NCBI GenBank assembly: GCA_963930775.1
Contig: OZ005698.1
Location: 1,488,001-1,552,000 of the forward strand
Direction of reading: 5' to 3'
Length of the DNA: 64,000 bases
Source of the DNA: Cliona cf. orientalis
Taxonomy: Eukaryota > Porifera > Demospongiae > Clionaida > Clionaidae
The notes below the pieces were generated by a model. That model made no database searches. It was not told the origin of the DNA and saw only the letters and a program-made list of their open reading frames with translations. Both the position numbers and the translations under genes were made by a program. This document shows, piece after piece, positions 11,359 through 23,157 of this stretch; positions within the stretch are counted from its first letter, which is position 1; each line of letters starts with the position of its first letter.

Positions 11359-12024
11359 GGGAGTATTTTTCTTTATTTAACTAGTTTGCCATTAAGCTCC
11401 ATGCGAGAGGGAGATGTACATGTACATGTATCCCCTCCCGTACCACGTACGTATAACGTACATGTATAAAATTACACTGTACTTAACTTCCTTCCAATAT
11501 ATGCAGTGTATATACATGCATTTTAAATTTGCGTGGGGAAACATATTTTCACAAATAGCAAAGCAGTAAGTTTAATCTGAATTTTCCCCAAGCTATAGCC
11601 GCATGTACAGTAGCTAGAATGGTAGGTAACCTTTATGGTTACAGAAAACTACATGATAGTCTGGAACCAACTTGAGGGATAAGGTCTTTGAACATGTACA
11701 TTGTATACCCACTACAGTAATAGTAATTATTATCTCACTGTCTATATACAGATCGTCGAGTGTACAGTGTGGTGTGTGTATACTTAGTAGTTTGTAGCCT
11801 GTTCATGTACTACTGTAACAGTTGTGGTTTAAATACAGTGTACTTTCTACTTTTTATTCCTAACTAAGCATGGTATAACTGCCTAATTGGCCGTTAGATG
11901 ATGGCCTGGTGGTCAGTGCTAAATAAACAGTACCTTTTGATACTTACATACATGTAGTACAAAAAGATTTTGTTTCTGAATTAAGGTAACGGCATTTATA
12001 GCAGTAATAAACACTCTAAACATT
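11359..12024. other. Intergenic, between convergent DHX36 and copy 1
   Basis: There is an AATAAA on the + strand at 11922-11927, rather far from the DHX36 stop. From about 11855 the sequence is the conserved 3' flank of the receptor-like family (see the block with CCATTAGACGATGG described elsewhere; here it reads GGCCGTTAGATGATGG). Confidence 0.6.
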
Positions 12025-15000
12025 TTAAAATTTCATTGCTGCTAAGAAATTTAAAATTCTATACTTGCATACTGTTCTGGTAAATAGTCGCAAAAGTGGC
12101 TCATTGAGATCCAAATCGATCACTGAGAATGTTACTTTGTTGCTGAGCTCCGTCATTTCTATTGAATGTTGTTTGTTTTCCTTACGAGATATTTTAAGAC
12201 TAAGGCTTTCCTTGGCAGTGCTTATAAAAGTTTGTACGTTTTTCATCTGTATTATTTTCTGTGCCAAATGGTAGATAACGATGGCTATAAATAGCACAAA
12301 TGCAATTCCAGTGGATGTGTATGTAATAGACACAATAGCAGCTGTGGAATTGATTCGGTAGAGAGTCGCTGCTGGCAAAATCACTGAATTCAATAAGAAA
12401 GCAGTTTCAAGGAAATGGATCCACAAAACTTTATAGACACCTCCAACAAGGGAAGTGTATGCTAGAAGGCATGTCACTACTACGACAGTAGATAGCAGGT
12501 TTATGGCAGGATCACCAAGTGTGTTGATTGAAAATATCAGGTAGAGGAAAACCCTTACTAAAAGCAGTAATCCAGTCCAGTAGCGATGTTTGATCTTGTA
12601 CGGTCCAGTGTAGGCATCAAAGAGAGGCTGTAGCTTCACGACCCAGAAGAGAAGCTTGTAGTGAGAGATCTTTTGCAGCCACTGAATGCAGAGGAGGGAG
12701 ACTGTGTATGGAATGGAGACAAGAACCAGCAGAAGTAGAGCAGCTACGAATAGTCCGGTGTGCTTTCCTTGTAGGTAGTCCACATTGCCATCATAGAGCC
12801 ACACCCACCTTATGTATCCATCAGGGTAGACCAGCTGTGTTGATGAGAAAATTGTGATGATGATTCGGAGAAGCTTAGCATAAGAGAGAAGGAAAAGGGT
12901 AGCCAGCACTTGAATAGCATTGTTACCAAAGAGTCTGGAGACTCTAGTTGAATAGTGGCTAGCTACAATGATGGCTGTGACTATGATCCAAATGTATAGC
13001 GGAAAGAGAAACTGTAACCAAGTTTTGGAATAGGCATCTAGTCCATCGTAAAAGCAAATCTCAACCCCCAAATCCAGATTTAGCCACGCTATAAAGATAC
13101 TAAGGAAAGAGTTAGATGCTTGATGGGGGAAATAGACAGCATGATTCGCTCTGAGAATATTGGCATAGAAGATAAGTCCATTTATGGTACCAGTTGAGAC
13201 CGTTAGGTTGAGTAGCATGAGTCCAACCACAAGGATCACTCCTGCCACTGCGATGAGTGGAACTATGAGAGCTATCCAAGGAGTTGTGCACTGCTTGCAT
13301 TTTGATGTTCCGAGCATGTGACTGAAGTTCGATTGACATGCTCCACAGAGAATGCCAGAGCGATGGAAAGCACACTGTTTGTCTGGGTAGAGTAGATCAA
13401 GAGGTTGAGCGACTCTATCTGTTGTTATGCAGTGGTCAAAAGGGCAGTGGTCGTGTACTATGACCCCTGACTGATCTTCACGTGGAAGATGAGTGAAGGT
13501 AGCATTGACCCAAAATGGACTCGGTCTCTTGATTTTCAATGTTTGAATGTCACACTCTATTCCAGCTTTCACTAGGGTTCACAAGACTTTGTAGAATTGT
13601 TATAGACTAATTCCAGTGTGCAATTTTTTCTTTTCAGGAATATGTTGTAGTACACACTATGTGATCTGCTGCTACGCTCATTAGTTACAATTTGAAGCTT
13701 TAATGTCTCTTCGTTTTCTGAAAAGTATATGGTATACGATATATTGGTACACCTTCGTCCTACACTTTGTATTTGTTGAGTTTTAGGGAGCTTCTCTTCC
13801 ATTCTGTATCTAAGTTCTGCATGGATGTTTGCAGGTACTGTACCATTCCAGTGTCCCACTGCCACCACCTCGAAATTGAATGTTTGACCTGGTAGTAAAT
13901 TGACATGTATACCAATATAATATATTTTTCTATTTCCGTAACACTTTGGCTTAGAATTTTCGCATCTGCATATTCGAAATGGTGTTGTAGCTGCTAAGGA
14001 CCAGCCTGTGCTAGCAGTGTTGTTGAATTTAATATCATTAACATTGCCACCACCACCATATAAAGCATCACCAGCCTGAATTGCTGTATTGTTGCTGAAA
14101 TGAAAGATTGGCTTTTTGTCTGAGTTTACGGCTTTAGAGAAGAAAGCGTGATGGTGTCCAGTTCTACTTGCATAATCGGAATCTTGTACATAGATTGCTC
14201 CTCCCACTATGCTGGCATGATTTCTTGTGAATGTCAAGTTGGTGACTCCTCCATGAAATATCATGTGTGATCGAGCATAAAATGCGATCGCCCCTCCTCG
14301 TTTACCTCTATTACCAGTGAAAAGTAAAGTTGAACCTCCTTTGAAAATTACTCTTGTGTTAGCAAGAGTGATTCCTCCACTCTGAGATCCCGTGTTATTC
14401 TCAAATAAGATCAAGGAATTAGTAAGGAACCTAATGTTGGAATCAATGCTAACGAATGGTGATTCACCAATATTTACGTTGTAGTTGTGTCTAAATATGA
14501 AGTTACTATTCTTATGGACTGTAACATTTGTATGTTTTTGTGTCCTAAATTCCTTCCTGTTTCTTAGAAATATAAAAGTACCTTCAATATTAACCACACT
14601 GTTGTCGTGAATGAGGATACCGTTTAAAATACCTAATATTGTGACATTTCTTAGTGTAATATTTTGACTTTTCACAAGTATTCTCTTCTGTGAGCTTTCA
14701 AAGCACACATTGGAAAGGAAAATGCGGTTCATAATTGATTTTGATGTTTTACCTTTGTCAAGAAAGCTTATTTTTCCTCCAATGAAATGTGAGTTTTCTA
14801 TCATTGTGAAATTTTCCAGTTTTGAGGAAAATATTATTCTTGAAACAACTGACTTAAACATTGAGAGACTGGTTTTGCCGACAGATTTCAAATTATTAAT
14901 CTTTAAAGTAGTTTTGAAAGAAGTGTATTTTAGGTATATGTTGTCATTGTTTTGAATCACACTGATATTTATCAACTTCACATCGATGTGATATCTTGAA

Positions 15001-15734
15001 TGGTAAAGTACAAATTTCACTCCAAATGAACGCTCACCTATTGGGATGCATGAAGTATTACCAATTCTGGTATCGTTAGCTGAATCAGTGAAATTTGAAT
15101 TAAAAATTGCTATACTTGTGTCCCTTAATGTGATACTTTTGCTATCCATCGAAAAGACATAGATGTTCCCGTGATTATTATGAGAGATGTAAGAGTGCGT
15201 TAAAGTAGTTTGACCTTGTGGATTTATGAGAATCAATCCAATTCCATTTCCATCTGTGATTGTGATATTGATAATATTTGCATTCGTTGAATGATTTAGA
15301 AATAGAGTGAAGGTGATACTTCGTCCTCTTCTTTTATTGTCACAAGTTTGATATGATCCACATTTTGTGAACACTACACCTGTTATAGTCAAGTTGGTGA
15401 TAAAGTTGAACTTGAATCCAATGCTTCCATTGCACTTGATAGTAGCCCCTGCACTTGAGTTAGCAGCTATCAGGGCAAAATTGGTGGCATTGCTGATAGA
15501 GAGAGTCTTGTTGACTGCACTTGTACAAGTGTGAGTGCCTGGAAGCAGTGCTATTGTGGTGTTGGACGATTGACCAGACATTAAGTCATGATTGATTAGC
15601 TCTGTCAGACGGTAGCAGTTCTCTTCTTCAGGACAATAGGTGAGTGGCTGATCTTCAGGTAGCACATAGATAATTCTCTCCTGAGCTTTACCCAAGGACA
15701 GTATGCATATTATACACACAGCTAGTGAAAGCAT
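12025..15734 (-). pseudogene. Receptor-like array copy 1: 10-bp deletion and lost stop
   Basis: The N-terminal frame (15734-13572, 720 residues) has the signal peptide, glycosylated ectodomain and Pmp-like repeats. The C-terminal frame (ending at 12025) has the Cys-rich module and all membrane segments. They are split by a 10-bp deletion at 13579/13580: other copies have GGATTGCACT between GTT and CACAAG. This removes the Cys-Glu-Cys-Asn-Pro part of the juxtamembrane module and shifts the frame. The usual TGA stop is changed to CGA (+ strand 12088-12090), adding about 20 residues after the normal C-terminal NEPLL. Its 5' flank is almost identical to that of copy 9. Two independent lesions make loss of function likely. 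A sequencing error could explain the small deletion but not both changes. Confidence 0.85.
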
Positions 15735-15840
15735 TGTGGTAGATATAAATGCAGTTATAGTTTAAAGTGATCTGTGATACTCTTCGACTGCTTATATAGC
15801 AGATTTTTCTCATTTGTTATTGATTACACTATGGTAGCTA
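15735..15840 (-). promoter_or_regulatory. Copy 1 core promoter with TATA box
   Basis: On the minus strand TATATAAG (15791-15798) lies about 60 nt before the ATG, inside a short palindrome CTGCTATATAAGCAG. The same arrangement recurs before copies 5, 7 and 9 and in variant form before 4, 6 and 8. Confidence 0.65.
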
Positions 15841-15910
15841 GCAGTGAAATGAAAGTTTATGTAATGTAAACGTAGCTACTGTGTGTGTAGGTATAGGAAG
15901 CCTAGAATAT

Positions 15911-16461
15911 TACCGTACCCTCGTGAAAGAGGGCCCACTACGGAATGTCGGCCCACCCCCCACTTTGGGCTTAATTTCCTGCTAAGGTCTAGTGTTTACT
16001 CGAATATGCGCCCATTACATTGTGTAGCTGACCTTGAAAACGCAGCTCAAATGCATGAAATGGCTTGACTGAACTTCGAATAGTCTATGTAAGATCGATA
16101 AATAACGTGCTAAACAGCCATAAAACTAGGCCTAACTAACTTTATGCCACGTTTCAGCACAAAGAAACGATTGTACACGGCTGGCGATCATAGCCACGCC
16201 CACTGAATACGGCTACACTCACAACACACGGTCACAGTGAAGTATCGCGGCTGTTCTTGCTCTGGATTGGTAACCGTGCTTGAATGAGGCAGATATCAAT
16301 AGTAGTCGCTGCTACTATTCAAATTATGAAGCTAGCGTGGGTAACTTATCTGGACGCTCTTTCGAGTATAAACGCACCTCGAATATCGGCCCATCCCCCA
16401 ATCTTAATTGGCCCAATGTAAGGTGCACCGCCCATGGGCCCTCTTTTGTGAGGGTACGGTA
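15911..16461. mobile_element. MITE family C, 551 bp
   Basis: The left end TACCGTACCCTCGTGAAAGA and the right end GTGAGGGTACGGTA are inverted repeats extending to GGGCCCA / TGGGCCC, about 27 bp with mismatches. Subterminal sequences (CGAATATGCGCCCA versus its inverse near 16375-16400) are also inverted. TAT flanks both ends, consistent with a TA target. Confidence 0.85.
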
Positions 16462-17319
16462 TATGCAGTGTACCGTATTAACAGTGTAGAACGAACGTAG
16501 CAACTGTGCACACCCTTAGTACTGATTTGCACTATTACAGTGTCACATTGGCAGACCAGCCCCTATAATTGCATAATAGTGTTTGACCATATTATATACG
16601 GTACATAGTCATTACGTGTTATGGTTACTCCGTGATTTATCTATCCTCACGAATGACTATTTCACTTACTATCAGTTTTTGTGTGACTTAGCTCAAAGTT
16701 TAGAAATTGCAATGGTTGATGATAAACAAAAGCACCAATTTCCTAGTTACCATAGATGTAGCTACACACCATGCATGCTAGCATTTGAGCGTGGGTGTGC
16801 ATTATTTAGACCTTGATTAATGGGTATGGTATCCATTGCACTATGCATATTATATGCAGTAGTCTCGTGCCAAGACCCCACCCCCAAAAGGAGGAAAGGG
16901 TCTGGTACACATCAAGCGCTTTTTGGATCTTGCTGACTTGGCATGTCTGAATTCTATCACACCAATCAGAGTTGTGCCATGTGGCTTACATGTGATTATC
17001 ATGTGATACCGCACTATAGCCAGCTATTGCTGCTGATGAGAGTGGTTGATGCGTTGCTATACCAAAACGATGATTGTCATGACAGTCACATGATGAGCGG
17101 CATCCTGTGTAACCAAGAAAGCGCTCGATGTGTACCAGACTCTTTTCCCTAATTGCCCATTAGACGATGACTTGATGATCAGTACTACACATACATGCAA
17201 AAAAGATAATGTTTTCAAAGGTAATGACGTTTTAATGGTAATAAACATGTATACTTTGCTGCAGAGGAGAAATCAAAATTCTATACTTGCACACTGTCCT
17301 GATAAATTAAATGGTTTAG
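16462..17319. other. Intergenic before copy 2
   Basis: No gene seen. From about 17140 the family's 3' flank block appears (GCCCATTAGACGATGAC), then the 3' untranslated region of copy 2. Confidence 0.5.
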
Positions 17320-18100
17320 TCACAAAAGTGGCTCATTGGGATCCAAATCAATCACTGAGAATGTTACTTTGTTGCTGTGCTCCATTGTTTTTGTTAAATG
17401 CTGTTCATTTTCCTTGCTATTCAATTTGAAGCTGAGATTTTTCTTGGCAGTGTGTATTAAAATTTCCACTTTTTTCATCTGGGTTATTTTCTTTGCCAAA
17501 TGGTAGATAATGATGGTTATAAATAACACAAATGCAATTCCAGTGGATGTGTTTATAATAGACACAATAGCAGCTGCGGAATTGATTTGGTAGAGAGTCG
17601 CTGCGGGCAAAATCACTGAATTCAATAAAAAAGCAGTTTCGAGGAAATGGATCCACAAAACCTTATAGACACCTCCAACAAGGGAAGTGTATGCTAGAAG
17701 GCACGTCACTACTACGACAGTAGATAGCAGGTTTATGGCAGGATCACCAAGTGTGTTGATAGAGAATATCAGGTAGAGGAAGACCCTTACTAAAAGTAGT
17801 AATCCAGTCCAGTAGCGATGCTTGATCTTGTATGGTCCAGTGTAGGCATCAAAGAGAGGCTGTAGCTTCACGACCCAGAAGAGAAGCTTGTAGTGAGAGA
17901 TCTTTTGCAGCCACTGAATGCAGAGGAGAGAGACTGTGTATGGAATGGAGACAAGAACAAGCAGAAGTAGAGCAGCTACGAATAGTCCGGTGTGCTTTCC
18001 TTGTAGGTAGTCCACATTGCCATCATAGAGCCACACCCACCTTATGTATCCATTAGGGTAGACCAGCTGTGTTGACGAGAAGACAGTGATAATGATTCGG
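17320..18100 (-). pseudogene. Receptor-like array copy 2: 5'-truncated membrane-domain remnant
   Basis: Only the last 260 residues of the family remain: half of the fourth membrane segment, the remaining membrane segments and the full cytoplasmic tail ending NEPLL and TGA. The break is sharp: after + strand 18100 (GATTCGG) the family sequence AGAAGCTTAGC is replaced by unrelated DNA. The remaining frame is open, and a chance ATG gives MHNS just before the homologous part. There is no signal peptide or promoter of the family. A truncated relic is most likely. Confidence 0.85.
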
Positions 18101-18238
18101 CTATTGTGCACCTATTAATCATGGTTGACGTGTTTGTTGAGTGCGGTATGTGGGAGACATTCATGCAGGTTGTTCCCTAGTTGTCATGATGATTCGTGTT
18201 TATCAGTTTGATTCAATCGCATTATTATTGCACCCCTC

Positions 18239-18350
18239 AAAAAGCAAGCGTAGGGATGTATAGTAGATGCGATTATCTCTTGTTTGTGTACTTTTTGATC
18301 CTGCCATCCCTACTTCATTCTTCAATTTTATTCAATTGTTTTTATACTTG
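18239..18350 (+). repeat. Single arm of hairpin element family (see 53687-54081)
   Basis: This starts AAGCAAGCGTAGGGATGTAT and ends TTTTTATACTTG, matching one 127-bp arm of the hairpin at 53687-54081 with some gaps. It lies 135 bp after the breakpoint of copy 2. Confidence 0.75.
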
Positions 18351-18701
18351 TTTCTGTTCTTTTTTATTGCACTTAGTGTAATTTATCAATGCCATCTTAC
18401 ATCATCCGGGTTTGCTCACAACTTCTGATTAAGAGGAAGATGGGAGGTGCATAAAATTCTTTGCCATGCCCCTTGCGTTCCTTATTGAATTCAATATTAA
18501 TATTATGACGATGAACAGGATGATGAAGAAGGCTGCTTTAGGCGGCCCAAGTAGTGATGATACTTTTCCGCTTATCATCGGGAGAAAACCAAGTTCTAAG
18601 TTTTACTGTTGGCAGCAGCTAGCTACCCGGCATATTTTTATGATTTGTACGTTTAATACCGCTGCTTGAGCCTTGCGCCTTCGTATGATATCTATGATCG
18701 A

Positions 18702-18823
18702 TCATAGCCTTGTACCCAGGCCCTTTCTCCTCCTCCTCAAAGGGCCTGGGTACGAGGCTATGATCGATCCAGCCCTTTCTCCTCCTCCTCAAAGGGCCTG
18801 GGTACGAGGCTATGATCGATCCA
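18702..18823. repeat. Palindromic hairpin element with a duplicated right half
   Basis: TCATAGCCTTGTACCCAGGC pairs with GCCTGGGTACGAGGCTATGA around a CTCCTCCTCCTC-rich loop (18702-18763). The right half, including the loop, is repeated directly at 18771-18822. A related hairpin (CCAGGCTCTCTT / AAGAGAGCCTGG, then GACGAGGCTA) is at 31163-31214. Confidence 0.8.
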
Positions 18824-19257
18824 GTGTAGCGCACTAGAGCTGCAAGCGCTAGCGAGTAGCTCGCCTGTGTCTAGCGCCTTACCGCTCCTCGAGCCTTGAA
18901 CCTTCATGATATCCATGATTGATCCAGCGCGCCGTTGCACGCGCTAGCGATGTACCATGTGTACCGAGCTAGTAATCATCGATCGTGCATCTGAGCTAGG
19001 CGCCTAGCAGAGCGCCTAGGGCCAGGCACTGTCACATGACTTCACCATGGTAACAATCCGAGCATGCGCATTATATTATAAAATGGCGTATCAGACACAC
19101 CCATTCGACAATGCGCCGTACACACCCATGGACTATTACGTAACTGTCGAGATAACGCCAAACTAGCGTGCCACTGCACTGCGCGCTACAAAATAGATTG
19201 GATTTATATAAAAACTAAGGTGAGTAGTCGAGACAGTCTTGAGGTAACCCTGGAAAT

Positions 19258-19285
19258 GAGAAAGAAAGAAAGAAAGAAGAAAGAT
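19258..19285 (+). repeat. GAAA microsatellite
   Basis: A short run of GAAA repeats. The flanking DNA (18824-19311) is otherwise unremarkable, with several CTAGCG/CGCTAG words. Confidence 0.7.
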
Positions 19286-19311
19286 TGACAAATGGCCTAT
19301 TTTTTGAACAG

Positions 19312-19490
19312 CTGGTTCTGACGTGTACAATTGTTTTGATATATGATCTTGGTCTTGTTAGATGCACAATTTGCTGGAGATTCTGATTTTCACACTTACA
19401 AATTTCACAAAATTAGCTATTTTGAGATATTTGGGTATTTATAATGTATTACATATATGGCATATCCGGGCCATCCCTACTTATAGAGTC
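19312..19490 (+). repeat. 179-bp dispersed repeat, paired with 54214-54392
   Basis: Both copies begin CTGGTTCTGAC and end CCATCCCTACTTATAGAGTC, have the same length and differ at scattered bases. In both places a hairpin-family arm lies upstream, so the two loci share two blocks with different spacers. Confidence 0.85.
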
Positions 19491-20356
19491 TACCGACTCT
19501 ATGATAGTAAATCTGCAAGATTCATAATAATTATAATGGTCATACAATTGTGTGGGGGTCAACTCCTCTATGTCGAGTTATATTACTGTATACAGCAAGA
19601 AACTTGGGTGAGATTTTAGTTTGGTGATTTAACAAATTGTATGGGTGAAGATCGCAAAATTGAAAATTTGCCAAATTGAATTTGTATTTATGGCAACTAA
19701 GCCTGATTCAGATAACCAAATGTAAAACTCGCCAATATAATTATACAAACTATGAGAGCTATTTCACCAAATTTTAATCCCCTGCCGTTGTGGAATTAGT
19801 AATTAAATTTGACAGTCACATGTATAATAATATTATTGTTGATCTGCAGACAGCAAGGCTTGCAGCTGGGAAGCACATCTATGCAAGAAGAAAATGACTC
19901 CATGGACAGCTCTATAGCTATGTTGTACACAATAATTATTGTATCAGTATTATTATATACCCCACACGCTTGTGTAGCAAGGGGCAAAGCAATCGCTTTG
20001 TCTATCTGTCATTTGTTGTCAGCACAAAAATCGCCAGATCTCGTGATCTAGGCATCTGAGCGACTGGTAAGTGCAATAAATCCATCGAAATCGTCGAAAG
20101 ATTTCCTTCATTATGCTTCAAATCGTTTAGCAAGGCCCATTAGCATCCCAAAAACTGTTTTGTTGGCCATACCTATCAACCACACCCCCATGCATGCATG
20201 TGCTTTCTGCTCATGCGCATACTCTATGAATCTTCTACTGTAACGGTCGTCAACAAGCATATATTGCTCATCTCATTGTTCAGATAGATCCACTACAGGA
20301 TACAGATGCAGCGTGCGGGGTACATGTATGTGCTCTAGAGAGCTCTATACTAGATA
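19491..20356. other. Intergenic, no gene recognised
   Basis: AT-rich DNA. GCAAGGCTTGCAGCTGGGAAGC at about 19852-19873 recurs near 30246 (CAGCAAGACTTGCAGCTGGG), showing another duplicated segment between the two intervals. Confidence 0.5.
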
Positions 20357-20995
20357 TACAGTGGACTCTCCGAATAACGGACACTTTGGTACATAGGCTT
20401 CTGTCCTTTATTCGGGGTATGTCCTTTATTGGGGTGTTTACCTTAGTCACCCCCCACTTCATCTAATATTAATTTTGTAGCATTGTTATAAACAAATTCA
20501 TGATATACTCAAGTGTTTTCATGACATTGTATTGCACTATTCAGTCTGTTTCAAGAAAGTGATCTACTAGACGAGTGTCAATTGCGTCATGGTGGACGAA
20601 TGGCTAGCTGCTTGCCATTTGAGCAAGTAAAGCAGTGGCTGTTGTCATTACTATAGGCTAGCTAGACAAAGTACTACCGTTTTTTAGTGTCTACATGTAT
20701 TGCCGTCTTATTATTTTTGTACAGATTGTTAATAATGCCATGATCTGCATGTAAGACGGTCGTGGGCGGGGTTAGCCACACCCACCGCCGTCCGTTAGTC
20801 GGAACGTTTTTTGCATAGTACTGTATTACTTCGTGCAAGCTGCTGTGTCCGTTATCCGGAATTCGGAGGTTGTCCGCTATTCAGGTGCTGCTACTGTATT
20901 AAACATATGGAAATATCGGTTGGTACATATAGCAGCGTCCGTTATTTGGTAGAGGTCCGTTATTGGGAGTGTCCGTTAATAGAGAGTCCACTGTA
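20357..20995. mobile_element. MITE family D (pogo/Tigger-like ends), 639 bp
   Basis: The ends read TACAGTGGACTCTC and GAGAGTCCACTGTA, with CGAATAACGGACAC inside the left end and related GTCCGTTA words inside the right. CAGTGG ends flanked by TA on both sides fit the Tc1/mariner superfamily. No transposase frame is visible. Confidence 0.85.
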
Positions 20996-21189
20996 TATGA
21001 GTACATGATGTACACAACATAATGTGTTGATAACATCGATCACAGTAAAAATTTAATAATTGTTTCAACTTTGATTAGACTGAATATAATTAAAATATTA
21101 TGTATTATATGTAGTTGCAAATTGTGACGACTGTTATTAATTTTTTACAAACTGACATTGAAAATGTTTGCATGCTCTCTTACGAGCAG

Positions 21190-21720
21190 ATATCTATATA
21201 ATATGGGTACTTTCCTTGAGGTGCTGAATGAATGCTTGTGTCCTCTCTGGTTCAGATAGAATCTCCCCATAAATGCTTCAACTCCTGTAACTGGATCTTT
21301 GCTGGTAGCTAGCTACATACTCCATTGAAGTCTTGGTGGCTCTACACCCTCCATTACATACATGGCTCTGTCTAGTGTAGTTAGTGTCTCGACTGTACAG
21401 ATGTGATGTGGTTTCTTTGATCCTGCCCAATTTGAGCTGTAAGTAATGATTAGTCTTTGATAACATTTTGAGCGTATTCTCTCTCCACTTCTCCATGGTG
21501 CACAGTCTTGGCCTTAATTCAGCTGCCACACTCGCTGGATTTTCTCTAAGTATGGCCTATATGCTTTTCAAGAAGGCTGCATACCTCCCTCTTGAGAAGT
21601 TGTACTTTGTCCTTTAATCTCTGCACACTTTCCAACTCATCCTAATTATGACTACCACCGACTTTTGCTGAGTCAGCATCTTCAGTTTTTTTTTGTTCTG
21701 CCAGGAGAGAGGTTTTCTCT
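21190..21720 (-). pseudogene. Decayed coiled-coil gene fragment, copy a
   Basis: The minus strand encodes pieces such as LTTLDRAMYVMEGVEPP and an upstream heptad-like piece DELESVQRLKDKVQLLKRE, separated by frameshifts and stops. A better-kept counterpart is at 31828-32344. I do not recognise the parent gene. The fragment lies directly upstream of a DHX36 3'-end duplicate on the other strand, as it does in the second copy. Confidence 0.6.
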
Positions 21721-21801
21721 CTCTTGTGAAGGTTGTGTACACTTACAGTGCATACAATTAAACATGTATGTCTGTGCATAATTAATGATTATTATGTTTC
21801 T

Positions 21802-22337
21802 ACTTTGGTGGAGATATCTCCATGCAGGAGGATCATGTGAAGGTCAAGAGGTGATAGCTGTGGACCATTGGATAAAGACTGAGAAAAATTACTGAACTTG
21901 TGAAGGTGTGTGTTTGCCAATGTGTTGAAACACCTTAACTGTATATAAACTGTGATTTGAAAAGTGTGAATCCTCCCATCATATGCATGTGTATGTGTAC
22001 TGTAGCTATATAGCTATAGTATTCTCATGAAATATTACCCACTATGATTTTTCTGCCCCCCCCCCCCCCACCCACCCAAGATCATTTGCCTCTATTTCCC
22101 ATTTTCCTCCTGGGATCCAACAGTAAACAAAGGTTGCCATGGTGTAATAATATGTTGTTTCTTGTAGGAATTGCGTCACCAGATGGATGCTATCTCCAGC
22201 AGAAGATAGCCAATCCATCGATGGAGCTGTACTGCCCTCACAGGCATACCCTTTCCCCAACCTCCAAGCTCATTAAAGCAATCATTGACCTCATCACAAC
22301 AGAAGACTACTCACAACAGGTACATATGTACATGTAG
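21802..22337 (+). pseudogene. Genomic duplicate of DHX36 exon 18 (3' part) - exon 19, copy a
   Basis: 21802-21906 matches the end of exon 18 (FFGGDIS then [10 protein letters not shown]), with indels that break the frame. 21907-22168 matches intron 18, including the poly-C tract, and 22169-22337 matches exon 19 (ELRHQMDA, then [13 protein letters not shown]), with one base missing in the word ATTCTCC. The intron is retained, so this arose by DNA duplication, not by reverse transcription. It lacks MITE B and the 129-bp tandem copy of the parent. Confidence 0.88.
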
Positions 22338-22782
22338 GGGAGTATCTCACTCATTTTTCCCCTTCAGCTTTGTGGTTTGTGCGAGGGGTAGCTTGAGATG
22401 TGTCTCCCTCCCGTATATACCGACTCCTTGTATCAAATACTCAAGACATGTACCTGTACATGTAATAATACTTCCAATAGATACATTTGCAGGGGTAAAT
22501 GTGGTTCTAACTTTCATGGCAACAACGAAAGTTAAAAATAGCGTGTACACACTACTGAGGTTATTATACACTTGTACTATGACTAGAGTAAAGATCAAAG
22601 GCACCGCCTGTAGTATATACAATGTAAACCACTGTCTGCCAACTGTGCAAACTGTGGAGTAACCACAGCCATGTTATAACTTCCATATACCACAGCTGGC
22701 AGATAACGCGTGTATTTACTATGGGCATAGAGCCGTGGTATAACTTCCATATACCACGGTTGGTGGTCATAGTACAAGCCAC

Positions 22783-22876
22783 TTAGACTATAGCCTTATC
22801 GTGATTTATTTGAATTGTACGCTCGAGGCATGCATTTAAACCACGAGGCGAATAAACCACTCAAGGCTATAGTCTA
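22783..22876. repeat. Hairpin MITE family E, copy a
   Basis: TTAGACTATAGCCTT at the left pairs with AAGGCTATAGTCTAA at the right, with further pairing of TTTATT and AATAAA inside. A relative of 157 bp is at 29465-29621. Just upstream, CCGTGGTAT and ATACCACGG (about 22732-22759) form another small palindrome. Confidence 0.8.
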
Positions 22877-23157
22877 ACTATAACACATACACAGGTAGTC
22901 TGTATGCATGTGACCAATGAGTGTACCGTGTGTGATGTTAACTAGAGAGTGTAGCTTGTACTACAGTTGTAGCTTAACATAATTGACAGTTAAAGGATGG
23001 CTTGGTAGTCTCTGTTATATAAACATAATGGTATCTTTGATACGTATCATGTACAAATAAGATATAATTTAATGGCATTAAATTGAATATGATTTTTGAC
23101 AGTAATAAATACACAAAACATTAAAAAGGTTATACGTGCACGCTGTTTGGGGTTATA

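Noticed and set aside
21802..22337. Retrogene origin for the DHX36 duplicates
   Set aside because: Intron 18 is retained in both, and there is no poly(A) tail or intron loss.
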